DNA of 48,986 nt from a bacterium (GTDB lineage: Bacteria > Patescibacteriota > Minisyncoccia > Phycocordibacterales > UBA9973). The position numbers were made by a program, and so were the translations under genes. The stretch's first letter is position 1; each line of letters opens with the position of its first letter. Location: NCBI GenBank assembly GCA_021824345.1, contig JAKAKW010000010.1, forward strand, positions 1 through 48,986. The letters are read 5' to 3'. Below are positions 1-8,168 of this stretch, one piece after another. The notes beneath the pieces were generated by a model. That model had not been told where the DNA came from, searched no databases, and saw only the letters and a list, made by a program, of their open reading frames with translations.

Positions 1-106
1 ATATTGTACCTGCGACATAATATTGCAAGGTTATTTCTGCTAAAAGCTCGACTGTTACAGTATAGGTGAACGCTCGTTCACTGTCAAGAAAAGGCTGTGG
101 AAAACC

Positions 107-685
107 CTAAAAGCCGATCCTTTGCGGCTTCGTTTCTTCTTTAAGCATTTGATGTATCGCTTGAAAGACGATCTTGAATTTCTTGTCATACTTTTTCTCC
201 AACTCTTCGATTTTTTCACGAAGTTCCCTATTGCCGGTAATCATTTCTCTGATTTTAGTGAAGGTGCGCATAATTTGGATATTTACTTGAATGGCCTGTT
301 CGCTTCGCAGAACGCTTGAAAGCATAGCAATGCCCTGCTCGGTGAAAACATGCGGGGCATAACGTTGCCCGCCCCAGCTTGAGGTCACAATTTGTGACCT
401 CAAGTTTTTTATATTATTTAGGTTACTAATTGAGTACTTTGAACTTGAGGTGTCAAATTGACACCTCAAGTTTTCCCACATTTTTATTTCCTGTTTGCTG
501 AGCTTAAACATAAAATCCTCGGGAAATCTTGCCCTGTTTCTGCTTACGGCTCGGTTCAAAATTTTTGTTTCCACCCCATAGAGCCCCGCCAAGTCGCGAT
601 CAAACATAACCTTTCGGCTCCTTATTAGATAAATTTTGTTTTGAATGACTTCTATGGGAGTCGTAATAATAATTTTTTCTTTCAT
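107..685 (-). CDS. ORF6N-domain (KilA-N-like) DNA-binding protein
   Basis: Motifs IYLIRSRKVMFDRDLAGLYGVETKILNRAVSRNRARFPEDFMFKLS and FTEQGIAMLSSVLRSEQAIQVNIQIMRTF are typical of ORF6N proteins. Confidence 0.85.
   Translation of the reverse strand: MKEKIIITTPIEVIQNKIYLIRSRKVMFDRDLAGLYGVETKILNRAVSRNRARFPEDFMFKLSKQEIKMWENLRCQFDTSSSKYSISNLNNIKNLRSQIVTSSWGGQRYAPHVFTEQGIAMLSSVLRSEQAIQVNIQIMRTFTKIREMITGNRELREKIEELEKKYDKKFKIVFQAIHQMLKEETKPQRIGF
378..404. repeat. Inverted repeat inside the ORF6N gene (12-bp arms, 3-nt centre)
   Basis: CTTGAGGTCACA-att-TGTGACCTCAAG. Confidence 0.9.
442..472. repeat. Perfect 31-nt palindrome inside the ORF6N gene (15-bp arms, 1-nt centre)
   Basis: AACTTGAGGTGTCAA-a-TTGACACCTCAAGTT; shares TTGAGGT/ACCTCAA ends with the palindrome at 378-404. 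Confidence 0.9.
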
Positions 686-715
686 GGCAATAATGTTGTG
701 ATTAATAACAATATG

Positions 716-754
716 CGGCGGATAACACGCGCGTTCTTCGCGTGTTATCCGCCG
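716..754 (-). terminator. Strong hairpin overlapping the comM stop codon (terminator-like)
   Basis: CGGCGGATAACACGCG / CGCGTGTTATCCGCCG 16-bp stem; the TAA stop lies within the stem. Confidence 0.6.
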
Positions 755-2274
755 AACTTCGGCCTGTATTGCAGAGCTTCCAGAACATGTTCTGGACTGA
801 CCTCGGCATCTCCGCGGAGATCTGCGATGGTGCGCGCGACTTTGATCACCCGATGATATGCCCGGGCAGACAAAGCCAGGCGTTCGGCGCTCTGATTCAG
901 CAGTCCTAAAGCCGGCGCACTTATCCGGGACAGCTTTAAAATATCTTTTGCTTTTATATCAGAGTTCAGCCTTATTCCAGGTTCCGCTTTTTCAAACCTT
1001 TTCCGCTGAGTCTCTCTGGCCGAAAGCACCCTCGCTTTGATTGAACCGCTTTCTTCCCCGTTCTTTCCTTCTCCGAGCTTTTCATAATCAATTTTTCCGA
1101 CCGAGACCCACAGATCAATGCGATCAATAATCGGCCCGGAAATTTTTTTATTGTATCTCACCAGATCAAGAGGACTGCATCGGCATATTGATTCGTCTGA
1201 AAGATAGTTTCCGCACGGGCATGGATTCATGGCTGCCACTAAGATGAAGTTGGAAGGAAATATTGCCGTTTTTCTTGCCCTGGTGATGGAAATGAAATTT
1301 TCCTCCATGGGTTCTCGCAAGGCTTCAATGGAACGCTGTTCAAATTCAGGAAATTCATCCAAGAAAAGCACTCCGCGGTGGGCCAGCGTAACTTCTCCCG
1401 GCTTCGGATAAGCTCCCCCTCCCACTAATGAAACATATGAGGCGGTATGATGCGGGGATCGAAACGGCGGACAGGTGACAATCTTGCCCGCGCCTATGCC
1501 TGCAATGGAGTGAATCCCCGTCACTTCCAACGATTCTTCCATGGATAAATCAGGCAGGATGCCGGAAAACGCCCGGGCAAGCATGGTCTTTCCTGTACCG
1601 GGCGGTCCATACATGGCGATGTTGTGCCCGCCGGCCGCCGCAATCTCCAACCCTCTTTTCGCGCTTTCTTGCCCCTTTATATCAACGAAATCTTCCAAGG
1701 CGCCCGACAAACCATCCCGCTTTGGAACGGTCAGCGGGCAAGCCGGAATTTTTTTCTCTCCTGATAAGTGGTCCAACACTTCCCTTAAACTGCCGGATCC
1801 AAACACACTTATGCCGCATAAGAGCGCGGCTTCTTCGGCATTCTCTTCGGGCAGGAAAATTTCCGTGAAGCCCCTGCGGCGCGCTTCCTCCGCGAGAGGA
1901 AGCGCGCCGCGCACCGGCCGCAATGTTCCGTCCAACCCCAATTCTCCTAAAAATATTTTTTTCTCCGGCAAAAAATGCGCGGCCTCCGCCGCCAGAAGAT
2001 ACGAAAGAGCGATAGGCAGGTCAAAAAGCGATCCCTCCTTGCGCAGATCCGCCGGAGAAAGCGACACAGTGATTTTTTGGTTCTTTGATTTTGGGGAATC
2101 AAAACCGGAATTTTTAACTGCCGAGCTTACTCTGTCTTTGGCCTCATCCACTGCCTTTCCCGGCAAGCCAACCATGGAAAAAGAATGCAGTCCTCTGGAG
2201 AGATCCGTTTCTACGGACACAATTGTTCCGGAGAGAAGATTGATTTGGGCGGAATATACTTTTGCGAAGCTCAT
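745..2274 (-). CDS. comM: YifB/ComM-family Mg-chelatase-like AAA+ ATPase
   Basis: GPPGTGKTMLARAFSGILP Walker A, HTASYVSLVGGG..PGEVTLAHRGVLFLDEFPEF, NPCPCG motif. Confidence 0.95.
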   Translation of the reverse strand: MSFAKVYSAQINLLSGTIVSVETDLSRGLHSFSMVGLPGKAVDEAKDRVSSAVKNSGFDSPKSKNQKITVSLSPADLRKEGSLFDLPIALSYLLAAEAAHFLPEKKIFLGELGLDGTLRPVRGALPLAEEARRRGFTEIFLPEENAEEAALLCGISVFGSGSLREVLDHLSGEKKIPACPLTVPKRDGLSGALEDFVDIKGQESAKRGLEIAAAGGHNIAMYGPPGTGKTMLARAFSGILPDLSMEESLEVTGIHSIAGIGAGKIVTCPPFRSPHHTASYVSLVGGGAYPKPGEVTLAHRGVLFLDEFPEFEQRSIEALREPMEENFISITRARKTAIFPSNFILVAAMNPCPCGNYLSDESICRCSPLDLVRYNKKISGPIIDRIDLWVSVGKIDYEKLGEGKNGEESGSIKARVLSARETQRKRFEKAEPGIRLNSDIKAKDILKLSRISAPALGLLNQSAERLALSARAYHRVIKVARTIADLRGDAEVSPEHVLEALQYRPKFGG

Positions 2275-2337
2275 GCCAATAAAAAAAGCGAATGACTTTT
2301 AATCATCCGCTCCAGGCGGTAAGAAAACACAGTTGTC

Positions 2338-2370
2338 CGGCAGGGCGGAGGGTTACCCTCCGCCCTGCCG
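2338..2370. terminator. 33-nt perfect palindrome between the dksA-like gene and comM, terminator-like
   Basis: CGGCAGGGCGGAGGGT-t-ACCCTCCGCCCTGCCG just after the stop of the minus-strand gene ending at 2376; no clear U-tract. Confidence 0.5.
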
Positions 2371-2375
2371 CCTAT

Positions 2376-2735
2376 TTATGCCTTATTCATATGCTTCTTG
2401 CAGGTTTCCGCGGCGGGATTGGCTTTCAGCCGATCCATCTCAATCTCCTTTCCGCACACCGCGCATTTGCCGAAGGATTCTTTCCTAATATCCTTCAGCG
2501 CCTTTTCCACCAGCTTCAGCCTCTCCTCTAATACCTTTACCGTGGAACTCCTTGATTCAAAATCTTCAAAACGATCCGCCATGGCGTTAGAATCGGACTC
2601 CGGCGAGTCTTGCTCTTCGGGAAAGGCCTCCCATTCGTCTGTTTCCTTGTTAAAACGGCCGATCTCTTTGAGCTGGTCCGTAAGGTCGGCTTTCTCTTTT
2701 TCCAGATCTTCTTTTATCTTGTCTTTATCCAACAT
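2376..2735 (-). CDS. DksA/TraR-family C4 zinc-finger-like protein
   Basis: Coiled-coil N-terminus plus ALKDIRKESFGKCAVCGKEIEMDRLKANPAAETCKKH. Confidence 0.8.
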   Translation of the reverse strand: MLDKDKIKEDLEKEKADLTDQLKEIGRFNKETDEWEAFPEEQDSPESDSNAMADRFEDFESRSSTVKVLEERLKLVEKALKDIRKESFGKCAVCGKEIEMDRLKANPAAETCKKHMNKA

Positions 2736-2808
2736 GCCAAGATACTAGCATAAAAGTTGCGCAAGGCCTAGACTTGCCTAATGCGCGTTTTCGTTGTGTT
2801 TTGGAATG

Positions 2809-3660
2809 CTACTTCGCCACCTTGGCACCGGAGAGCCTGGACAGAACCTCGTCTACCGCTGAAATACCGTTCGTTATAATCACAGAGTTGTCGTCGGCAA
2901 ATACATACATTAGAACGATATTGCCATTATTGTCATAGAGCACTCGAGCATTTTTGTTTTCTATGATGCCGTCTTGAAAATTTTCCGTAAGGAGATACTT
3001 ATTTTCCGCAGTTATGTTAATCCCGAACATTCCGGATAAATCTGAAAGCATTGTGCCTTCCCAAGCGCGCATGGATCCGAAAATATCGTCAAGTGAACTG
3101 ACTTTCAGAAGAACCAGCGGATCCTTGCCGGACGTTCCGTTATATACTCCGATCAAAAAATCGGTTATGGAAGAGACTCCGCTTGAAGGGAAACCCCATT
3201 TAAGAATGGAATTCAAATTGCCGAATGAAATGTTTCGTCCGTTGTTCGTCAAAAAAATTCCTTCTATGCCTCCGGCCTTTACGTCCGCTTCTGATATTTT
3301 TGCGTTCAAGAGCGAAGAGGTGTCCTTGGCGGACAGGTCTTTGGTTTCGTTGAATGAATTTTTGTCGACAAAAATAGCTGTCCCAAACGGAGCCTGGAGG
3401 GGTACTATGCCGGCTTTCTCGCCGAGGAATGTGGCAAACACCATGGCCCCCAGCGCCAATACGAGCAGAACCATTCCCGCTATCATGAAAATTCTGTTTC
3501 GGAGGCTTTCGGGAGAAAGATTCTTTTTTTGCCTTTCCCTTTCTTCTTCCTCCTGGATTATCTTCTTTATCGTACTTCCTTTGTCGCTCTCCAAAACCTT
3601 CACCATGTCATCGGTGTAGGTTTCAACGCTCTTTATTTTTGGCTGTTCTTCCTGTTCCAT
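2809..3660 (-). CDS. Hypothetical single-pass membrane protein
   Basis: Start chosen at MEQEEQPKIKSVETY; one hydrophobic helix IFMIAGMVLLVLALGAMVFATFLG. Confidence 0.55.
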   Translation of the reverse strand: MEQEEQPKIKSVETYTDDMVKVLESDKGSTIKKIIQEEEERERQKKNLSPESLRNRIFMIAGMVLLVLALGAMVFATFLGEKAGIVPLQAPFGTAIFVDKNSFNETKDLSAKDTSSLLNAKISEADVKAGGIEGIFLTNNGRNISFGNLNSILKWGFPSSGVSSITDFLIGVYNGTSGKDPLVLLKVSSLDDIFGSMRAWEGTMLSDLSGMFGINITAENKYLLTENFQDGIIENKNARVLYDNNGNIVLMYVFADDNSVIITNGISAVDEVLSRLSGAKVAK

Positions 3661-3714
3661 GTTTAGAATGGCGAGAAAAAAACCAGAGGGGAAGAATATC
3701 AATCGGATATGCGG

Positions 3715-5862
3715 CTATTTTCCGGAATCGGAGCTCGGCAAGGGTTTGAAAAAATCCTTGTCAGCCGCTTTTATGGACAGCGCAACTTTTCCTTGTTCCG
3801 GATCTACTCGGAGCACCTTTACCGGCACAATCATCCCCACTTTCAGTATATCGCTAACCCGTTCAACGCGAAAGGGAGCTATTTCGGATATATGCACCAT
3901 GCCGTCGGTGAATTCATTCAACCGCACAAAAGCGCCAAAGTCGGCAATACGCACCACTTCCCCTTTCAGAGATTCTCCGGGCTTCCATTCATGAGTCATG
4001 CTTCCGATGATTTCCTTGGCTTTTTCGGGGGCCTCGCCCTTGCCGGTAAGGTATACGGTGCCGTCATCTTCAATGGTAATTTCCGCGCCGGTTTTTTCCT
4101 TGATCTCTTTCACCGTTTTTCCGCCGCTGCCGATTACCATGCCTATCTGATCGGGCGTGATGGACATGATCAAAATCTTCGGAGCATTCGGAGAAATTTC
4201 TTTCCTCGGGGAAGGTATTTCTTTTTCTATCTGATCCAGTATGGCCAGGCGCGCTTTTTTCGATTGGATCATGGCTTCGTACAATATTTTTACCGGCACC
4301 CCTTCAACTTTTACGTCAAGTTGAATGGCGGTAACTCCGTCTCTTGTACCGGCAATTTTGAAATCCATATCTCCGTGATGATCTTCCGGTCCCTGAATAT
4401 CCGTCAACACTTTGTATTTTTCGTCGCTTTCATACATTAGCCCCATGGCAATGCCGGCGACCGGAGCTTTGATCGGAACTCCGCCATCCATAAGAGCCAA
4501 TGTGCTTGCGCAGATTGACGCTTGAGAAGTGGAACCGTTGGAGGCCATTGATTCGGAAACAATGCGGATGGTATACGGAAACTCTTCCAATCTTGGAAGA
4601 ATCATGGCCAGAGCTTTTTCCGCCAGCGCTCCGTGCCCCACCTCCCGGCGGTTGGTAAACCCCGCCCGGCCCGTTTCTCCGGCGGAATACGGCGGGAAAT
4701 TGTAGTGATGCATGAATCTGCGCTCCACTTTTTCTTCCATTCCGTCTACCAAAAATCTGTCCTCCGGCCCGCCCAATGTAAGCGCTGAAAATACGTGAGT
4801 GCCTCCGCGATAGAAAATCCCGGAACCGTGCAAGATGGAAGAAACGCCCCCGGCCTGGACATATAGGCCTCTAAGCTCATCCATTCCCCTGCCGTCAGCG
4901 CGCTTCCCTTCTTCTATCGCCTTTTTATGAATTATCTCATTTTCAGTTTCGTCAAAAAGATCGTCCTCTCGAGAGAAGTCGGATTTGTTCGGATCTTTTT
5001 CCTTCCAATATTCCCGGATAGTTTTGTTCCATTCAGTGTGCAATTCGTCTATCTCTTTTTTACCGGGTCCGGCAAATATTGCGTCTTCCATTTTGGATAG
5101 AATTTTTTCTTCAAAAACTTTTTTGGATTCATCAGACAAGGGCTCCTTCTCCAGTTTTCTTTTCTCTCGTCCGATTTCCTTCACGATTTTTTTCTGAAAA
5201 TCCTCCAACTTTCCGATTTCTTCACTGGCAGAAGACAAGGCTTCCTTAAGCCCATCCTCGGACTCTTCATGCGCCGAGGCTTCAATCATATTTATGTTTC
5301 CGTTTTTCCCGCAAACGGTAAGGTCAAATTTGTACATCCAGTCTTCGGCGCGAAGCTTGCGGGAAGCGTTGATTTTAAGCGCCTCATCGTCATATTTGCC
5401 TATGCGCACGGATCCTACCGGCCCGTTCCAGGGTATGTCGGAAACGGACAACGCCAAAGAAGCGGCATTTACTCCCAGCGTCACGGGGTCATTGTCTTCG
5501 TCTACGGAAATTACCGTCACAATCACCTGTACCGCGTGCCGGATAGTCTGATCGAAAAGCGGGCGCAGGGTCCGGTCTATTACGCGGGCCGCTAAAATCG
5601 CTTCCTGGGACGGCTTCCCTTCCCGGCGCACAAAACGAGAACCGAGAATTTTTCCGGAGGCGTAGAATTTTTCCATATAATCAACGGTCAAGTTGAAATA
5701 GCCTTTTGAGGCTTCAGCTTCCTTGGACATGCAAGCGGTTGCCAGCACGATAGTTTCTCCGTATTTAAGCAATACGGATCCTGAGGCCTGTTCGGCCAAA
5801 TCAGTGAAGATGGCAGTCATGGTTTTTCCGCCTATCTCCACGGAATATTCTTTCTTTTGCAT
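3715..5862 (-). CDS. pnp: Polyribonucleotide nucleotidyltransferase (PNPase)
   Basis: RNase PH domains, KH (PDQIGMVIGSGGKTVKEIKEKTGAEITIEDDG) and S1 (GEVVRIADFGAFVRL) domains. Confidence 0.98.
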   Translation of the reverse strand: MQKKEYSVEIGGKTMTAIFTDLAEQASGSVLLKYGETIVLATACMSKEAEASKGYFNLTVDYMEKFYASGKILGSRFVRREGKPSQEAILAARVIDRTLRPLFDQTIRHAVQVIVTVISVDEDNDPVTLGVNAASLALSVSDIPWNGPVGSVRIGKYDDEALKINASRKLRAEDWMYKFDLTVCGKNGNINMIEASAHEESEDGLKEALSSASEEIGKLEDFQKKIVKEIGREKRKLEKEPLSDESKKVFEEKILSKMEDAIFAGPGKKEIDELHTEWNKTIREYWKEKDPNKSDFSREDDLFDETENEIIHKKAIEEGKRADGRGMDELRGLYVQAGGVSSILHGSGIFYRGGTHVFSALTLGGPEDRFLVDGMEEKVERRFMHHYNFPPYSAGETGRAGFTNRREVGHGALAEKALAMILPRLEEFPYTIRIVSESMASNGSTSQASICASTLALMDGGVPIKAPVAGIAMGLMYESDEKYKVLTDIQGPEDHHGDMDFKIAGTRDGVTAIQLDVKVEGVPVKILYEAMIQSKKARLAILDQIEKEIPSPRKEISPNAPKILIMSITPDQIGMVIGSGGKTVKEIKEKTGAEITIEDDGTVYLTGKGEAPEKAKEIIGSMTHEWKPGESLKGEVVRIADFGAFVRLNEFTDGMVHISEIAPFRVERVSDILKVGMIVPVKVLRVDPEQGKVALSIKAADKDFFKPLPSSDSGK

Positions 5863-5874
5863 TTTTGTTTCTCT

Positions 5875-5918
5875 GCCCCGCAGGAATCCGGCGCAAACGC
5901 GCCAAATTCCTGCGGGGC
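5875..5918 (-). promoter_or_regulatory. pnp leader hairpin 1
   Basis: GCCCCGCAGGAAT/ATTCCTGCGGGGC stem with inner GGCGC-AAAC-GCGCC; 13 nt upstream of the pnp ATG. Confidence 0.7.
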
Positions 5919-5922
5919 CTTA

Positions 5923-5990
5923 GTTCTTCTTCAGACTAAAGTATTGTTCCGGCATCTATCGGGAACACTACTATCTGTCTGAAGACGAAC
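5923..5990 (-). promoter_or_regulatory. pnp leader hairpin 2 (long imperfect stem)
   Basis: GTTCTTCTTCAGAC/GTCTGAAGACGAAC (one mismatch) enclosing AGTATTGTTCC/GGGAACACTACT. Confidence 0.65.
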
Positions 5991-6013
5991 CGGTTAACTT
6001 ATAATTTGTTTTC

Positions 6014-6041
6014 ATACTAGCACCGAGGGAACAAAATGCAA
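6014..6041 (-). promoter_or_regulatory. Candidate sigma70-type promoter for pnp
   Basis: Minus strand TTGCAT-16 nt-TAGTAT upstream of the leader hairpins. Confidence 0.35.
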
Positions 6042-6195
6042 GCAGGAGCAAGCGTTTAGCCTTCTCGCTTTCCTCGCCGCCCCAGCGAGGCGGCTCAGGG
6101 GTCTCGCCCCCGCTCTCTCGTTCGCCTGCCGGCGAACTCGAACCGTGCCCGCTCGGGCTCGCAACCCGCTGCGAAGGCAAACGCTTGCTCCTGCT
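6041..6195. repeat. Palindromic element E1 (intergenic, copy-specific 17-bp arms plus shared GC-rich core)
   Basis: AGCAGGAGCAAGCGTTT / AAACGCTTGCTCCTGCT perfect arms, extended by GCCTT/AAGGC; core CTCGAACCGTGCCCGCTCGGGCTCGCAACCCGCTGCGAA at 6137-6175. Confidence 0.75.
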
Positions 6196-6206
6196 ATTGC
6201 CCTGTT

Positions 6207-6725
6207 TTAGTGCCGTCCGTTTCCCATTAAAAACTTTTTGGGGTTTTCGGAGAGATCCAGAAAGTCGTCCGCGGCTTCCTTGAGCTGCATGGAGGTGGAT
6301 TTGCCGAATGACGCCACTTCCACCAGCACTCCGGCGTAATTCTGCAGATATTCCACCAAAGGTATGAAATCCCCGTCCCCGGAGCAAATCACTACGGAGT
6401 CAAGCCGGCTGGCCATGCGCATTACATCCACGGTTAATCCTACGTCCCAGTCCGCCTTTTTCTCGCCGGAACGGAAAATCTGCAAGTTCTTCGTTTTAGT
6501 TTCAATTCCAATCTTGGTCAAAGCCTCAAAAAAATTCTTTTCGTCTCCGGCTTCAGTGGTTATCACATAGGCGATCGCCCGCACCAATTTCCGGCCGTTT
6601 ACCGCTTCCTTTAGTACCGCGCCAAAATTCACTCGCGCTTTATACAGATTGCGAGCGGAGTGGTACAAGTTTTGGGCGTCAATAAAAACGCCCACTCTCT
6701 GTTCTTTATGTTTTATTATTGCCAT
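6207..6725 (-). CDS. NYN-domain (LabA/DUF88-like) putative RNase
   Basis: RVGVFIDAQNLYHSARN, DVGLTVDVMRMA, VVICSGDGDFIPLVEYL. Confidence 0.9.
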   Translation of the reverse strand: MAIIKHKEQRVGVFIDAQNLYHSARNLYKARVNFGAVLKEAVNGRKLVRAIAYVITTEAGDEKNFFEALTKIGIETKTKNLQIFRSGEKKADWDVGLTVDVMRMASRLDSVVICSGDGDFIPLVEYLQNYAGVLVEVASFGKSTSMQLKEAADDFLDLSENPKKFLMGNGRH

Positions 6726-6742
6726 TTGGGAGCCCGGTTGAG

Positions 6743-7006
6743 TTACACCAGGTCTATTTTCTTTACCAGCGCATTATAGCGAGTTTTGTTTTTTCTCTCA
6801 AGATATTTGAGGTGCGCGCGCCGGTCCGCAACCATCTTGATCAATCCCCGGCGGGAGCTGTTATCTTTTTTGTGTTTCTTTAAGTGCTTGGCAAGTTCGT
6901 CAATCTGAGCTGAAAGTATTGCCACCTGCACTTCCGAAGAACCGGTGTCCTTCTCGTGGACCCGGCTTTTCTTGATAACAGTCTGTTTCTTTTTGGTATC
7001 TAACAT
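6743..7006 (-). CDS. rpsO: 30S ribosomal protein S15
   Basis: MLDTKKKQTVI..HEKDTGSSEVQVAILSAQIDELAKHLKKHKKDNSSRRGLIKMVADRRAHLKYL; start trimmed from the ORF track. Confidence 0.97.
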   Translation of the reverse strand: MLDTKKKQTVIKKSRVHEKDTGSSEVQVAILSAQIDELAKHLKKHKKDNSSRRGLIKMVADRRAHLKYLERKNKTRYNALVKKIDLV

Positions 7007-7081
7007 GCGTTTATCGTAGCATATATAAGGATAAATTGCAAATATATTGTGCGACATTAATGAAATGGTAGAATATAAAGC

Positions 7082-8035
7082 ATGGCGGAGGACATAGAAG
7101 AAGAAAACACAAAAAAGCCGAAAACCGACATTGAAAAAAAGAAAAGGGAATTTTTGGAGTATTTGGAACTGGAAAAAGGGTCCAGTTTGAAGACGATTGA
7201 GAATTATGACCGTTATCTTTCCCGCTTTTTTGATTTTGCGGGCATAAAAAAAGCCGGCGATATCAGCGATGAAAATATCCGCGAGTTTCGACTGTATCTA
7301 AACAGGCAGAAAGGAAACAAAGTGCGCGGCCAAACGGAAGCCACCATGAAAAAAAACACTCAGAATTATTATCTGATCGCTTTGCGCGTATTTCTGAAAT
7401 ATTTGATGAAGCGGGACACTCCCGCCCTCTCCCCTGATCGCATAGAGTTGGCAAAAATCAAAGAGAGGGGCTTGGATTTGATTTCCCCGGAGGAGCTTTC
7501 CCGTCTATTGGACAGTCCGGAAGGAAAAGAATTGGGAGACATGCGCGATAAGGCGATTCTTGAGCTTTTCTTTTCCACCGGTTTGCGCGTTTCGGAACTT
7601 GCTTCACTCAACCGGGATTTGGATTTGTCCAAAGACGAGTTCTCCGTCCGGGGAAAGGGAGAAAAAGTGCGAGTGGTTTTTTTATCAGACAGCGCAAAGC
7701 GCGCCATAAAGGAATATTTGGCAAAACGCAAAGATATGGAAGAAGCCATGTTTGTAAATTTGCCGAAACAAGAGAAGGCTCCCGTTTCGCGCTTGACCAC
7801 GCGTTCAATTCAGAGGATCGTGAAACATTACGCAACCAAGGCTGGAATATCAAAGAAGGTAACTCCCCATATCCTGCGCCATTCTTTTGCTACCGATCTT
7901 CTGCGAAACGGAGCCGATATCCGGAGCGTGCAGATGATGCTGGGGCACGCAAACATATCTACCACTCAGATATATACTCATGTAACGGATAAACAATTAT
8001 TGGAGGTTCACAAGAAGTTTCACAGCAGGAAGTAA
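7082..8035 (+). CDS. Tyrosine recombinase, XerC/XerD-like
   Basis: LFFSTGLRVSELASL, TPHILRHSFATDLLRNGADIRSVQMMLGHANISTTQIYTHV. Confidence 0.95.
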   Translation: MAEDIEEENTKKPKTDIEKKKREFLEYLELEKGSSLKTIENYDRYLSRFFDFAGIKKAGDISDENIREFRLYLNRQKGNKVRGQTEATMKKNTQNYYLIALRVFLKYLMKRDTPALSPDRIELAKIKERGLDLISPEELSRLLDSPEGKELGDMRDKAILELFFSTGLRVSELASLNRDLDLSKDEFSVRGKGEKVRVVFLSDSAKRAIKEYLAKRKDMEEAMFVNLPKQEKAPVSRLTTRSIQRIVKHYATKAGISKKVTPHILRHSFATDLLRNGADIRSVQMMLGHANISTTQIYTHVTDKQLLEVHKKFHSRK

Positions 8036-8157
8036 GCACAGAGGGCAAGATATGTTCTTCTTCGGGTACGGGATTTTTCTTGCTAGAAAAATCCCTGAAG
8101 TTCTCGCGCCGTCGCGCTCGAAACCCCCTGCGAAAAACATGTCTTGCCCTCTGTGCT
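8035..8157. repeat. Palindromic element E2 (intergenic, between xer and exonuclease III)
   Basis: AGCACAGAGGGCAAGA / TCTTGCCCTCTGTGCT 16-bp arms, extended by ATGTT/AACAT; inner hairpin GGGATTTTTC-TTGCTA-GAAAAATCCC; core CTCGCGCCGTCGCGCTCGAAACCCCCTGCGAA at 8103-8134. Confidence 0.75.
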
Positions 8158-8168
8158 ACAATTTACTT

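Noticed and set aside
1541-2302. 253-aa ORF antisense to comM
   Set aside because: Shadow ORF on the complement of a clearly assigned gene.
2338-2370. 33-nt palindrome as a member of the E-element family
   Set aside because: Too short, no shared core; more simply a terminator-like hairpin.
5971-6387. 138-aa minus-strand ORF in the NYN-pnp gap
   Set aside because: Overlaps the NYN gene and element E1; composition (Arg/Gly/Ser-rich) reflects the GC-rich palindrome, not a plausible protein.
6041-8157. Integron attC sites
   Set aside because: No R'/R'' (RYYYAAC/GTTRRRY) pairs at the ends and no cassette organisation; the interior is conserved and the arms vary, opposite to attC, and the nearby recombinase looks like Xer rather than IntI.
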